DNA of 5,459 nt from Candidatus Woesearchaeota archaeon (GTDB lineage Archaea > Nanobdellota > Nanobdellia > Woesearchaeales > UBA12501): the NCBI GenBank assembly GCA_014729495.1, contig WJJV01000010.1, forward strand, positions 1 to 5,459. The letters run 5' to 3'. The translations under genes and the position numbers were made by a program. This document shows positions 4,423 to 5,459 of the stretch, piece after piece (the stretch's first letter is position 1; every line of letters begins with the position of its first letter). The notes beneath the pieces are model-generated. The model ran no database searches. It was given only the letters and a program-made list of their open reading frames with translations, and was not told where the DNA came from.

Positions 4423-5459
4423 TTCACCTTCTCCTCAAATTCGTGCCTGAAATACTTCAATGCTGTAAGCAGGTGCACTGTAGCTGTCTGCCCCAGACCG
4501 CAGAATGATGTCTCTTTTATTATCTCTGCAAGCTCCTGCAATGTATCTATATCCTCATGCTTTGCCTTTCCCATACTGATATTCTGAAGAATGGCAAGCG
4601 CTCTCATCGTGCCTTCCCTGCAGGGGGTGCATTTTCCGCATGATTCAAACTCATAGAATTTCGCAATGTTAGTGGCCATGTCTACAATTGATCTGGTATT
4701 GTCGACAGCTATGATTGTGTTTGCTCCGAGCATGCATTCCATTCCACAGATGTTCTCTGGAGTCAATTCAATCTCACAATGAGGCAGGCATCCTCCAAAG
4801 CATCCGAAATACACTGCCTTCAGCTCATTCTTTGGCTCTGCTTTCTCAAGCAGCCTGCAGAGATCTATGCCAAGCTTTTCTTCATACACTCCTGGCTTTT
4901 TAACATCTCCTGAGAGCGAGTAAAGCCTGAGGTCAGGATCCCAGTCATCAAATGCTATGGCAAGGCTTGCATTTGCCAGTGTCTCCACATTGTTTATCAC
5001 AGTGGGCTTGCCGAACAATCCCCTCACTGTAGGAAAAGGAGGTTTCTTTTTTGGCTGTCCCCTGTATCCCTCGATTGAGCTCAGGATTGCGGTCTCGTCT
5101 CCGCATACATACGCTCCTGCACCTACAATTATATCTATCTTTGTGTCTGCTTCTGTCTTCTCAAGTATCTCCTTTATCCTTTTCTTAAGATCCTTCTCAA
5201 GATAGTCATACTCTCCTCTAAGGTATATGAATGCATGGTCTGCTTTCACTGTGAGGCAGGCTATGAGTATGCCCTCAATAAGAGCATCAGGATTCTTTAT
5301 GAGTATCATCCTATCCTTGAATGTCCCTGGCTCTCCTTCATCAGCATTGCATATCACATACTTCTGGTCAGAATCCTGATTCAGCACAAACTCCCATTTC
5401 TTTGCAGTGGGAAAGCCGGCTCCGCCTCTTCCAGTAAGGCCCTTTTTGGCAAGAAGGTC
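4419..5459 (-). CDS. NuoF/HydB-type NADH-binding flavoprotein subunit, 5' end outside window
   Basis: The last 346 residues are visible. The frame stays open to the right edge, so the start is missing, and the internal GTG at 5387 is not the start because conserved sequence precedes it. Residue numbers count from the first visible codon. GRGGAGFP (10-17), ICNADEGEPGTFKDR (36-50), GAGAYVCGDETAIL (113-126) and the PPFPTVRGLFGKPTVINN run (140-157) form the FMN and NAD(H) sites of the NuoF/HydB/HndC family. CGKCTPCREG (274-283) plus C320 bind a [4Fe-4S] cluster. The subunit would pass electrons between NAD(P)H and HydA. Unlike Thermotoga HydB or HndC, the protein ends after the NuoF core, with no C-terminal two-cluster ferredoxin domain. 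Any N-terminal thioredoxin-like [2Fe-2S] domain lies outside the window. An unusual cysteine-rich stretch holds C220, C224, C228, C238 and C242. It overlaps hydA by 4 bp. A NuoE/HydC partner may lie upstream. Confidence 0.93.
   Translation of the reverse strand, partial: DLLAKKGLTGRGGAGFPTAKKWEFVLNQDSDQKYVICNADEGEPGTFKDRMILIKNPDALIEGILIACLTVKADHAFIYLRGEYDYLEKDLKKRIKEILEKTEADTKIDIIVGAGAYVCGDETAILSSIEGYRGQPKKKPPFPTVRGLFGKPTVINNVETLANASLAIAFDDWDPDLRLYSLSGDVKKPGVYEEKLGIDLCRLLEKAEPKNELKAVYFGCFGGCLPHCEIELTPENICGMECMLGANTIIAVDNTRSIVDMATNIAKFYEFESCGKCTPCREGTMRALAILQNISMGKAKHEDIDTLQELAEIIKETSFCGLGQTATVHLLTALKYFRHEFEEKVK
4424..4430 (-). promoter_or_regulatory. Ribosome binding site of hydA inside the hydB 3' end
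   Basis: AAGGTGA on the minus strand ends one base before the ATG at 4422. It lies within the last codons of the flavoprotein gene, so hydA can be translated both by coupling and by fresh initiation. Confidence 0.6.

Noticed and set aside
4419..5387. Starting the HydB-like protein at the GTG at 5387
   Set aside because: The frame continues to the right edge and encodes the conserved GRGGAGFP flavin-binding segment upstream of that codon, so the true start is outside the window.

Overview
The window looks like a piece of an archaeal genome, most probably from a small-genome DPANN lineage (Woesearchaeota- or Pacearchaeota-like). This is inferred from four things. The genes are tightly packed, with ATGA stop/start overlaps. 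Their ribosome binding sites are of the GGTGA type. A TTTAAATAT box preceded by an A-rich BRE-like stretch lies close to the first start codon. Arginine and isoleucine codons are rich in AGG/AGA and ATA. A GTCCGAGC/GCGAGGAC-type hairpin in the leader also resembles noncoding palindromes I associate with such genomes, but that is memory, not proof. No rRNA, tRNA, CRISPR array or insertion sequence is visible.

Layout. Positions 1-372 are noncoding. They hold four compact hairpins, short direct repeats (TCCAATGTTGTT twice, TGTTGCTGCCG twice plus a variant), and an archaeal-type promoter embedded in GATATT-type inverted repeats. A two-gene plus-strand unit follows: an HD-superfamily phosphohydrolase (373-1026), then, overlapping it by 4 bp, a 399-residue protein (1023-2222) that I read as a strongly divergent member of the RtcB RNA-ligase fold. 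After a short convergent intergenic gap come four minus-strand genes. In transcription order these are a NuoF/HydB-type flavoprotein (cut by the right edge, ending at 4419), a group A [FeFe]-hydrogenase catalytic subunit HydA (4422-2749), a two-helix DUF2892/YgaP-like membrane protein (2720-2502), and a 54-residue charged helical protein (2479-2315).

How the genes work together. HydB-like and HydA are translationally coupled by an ATGA overlap. They should form the core of a soluble, NAD(P)H-linked hydrogenase that exchanges electrons between pyridine nucleotide, iron-sulfur clusters (probably also ferredoxin) and protons/H2. All H-cluster motifs and the proton-channel residues are present. 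The His-Cys [4Fe-4S] site of HydA lacks a cysteine, and the HydB-like protein has an unusual cysteine-rich stretch. The two small downstream genes follow within 21-30 bp and are probably co-transcribed; their roles are unknown. The HD plus RtcB-like pair may act in nucleotide or RNA end processing, but this is inferred only from family resemblance and gene coupling.

The most novel items are the divergent RtcB-like protein with its coupled HD hydrolase, the archaeal [FeFe]-hydrogenase with the altered cluster site, its two small gene companions, and the structured noncoding leader.
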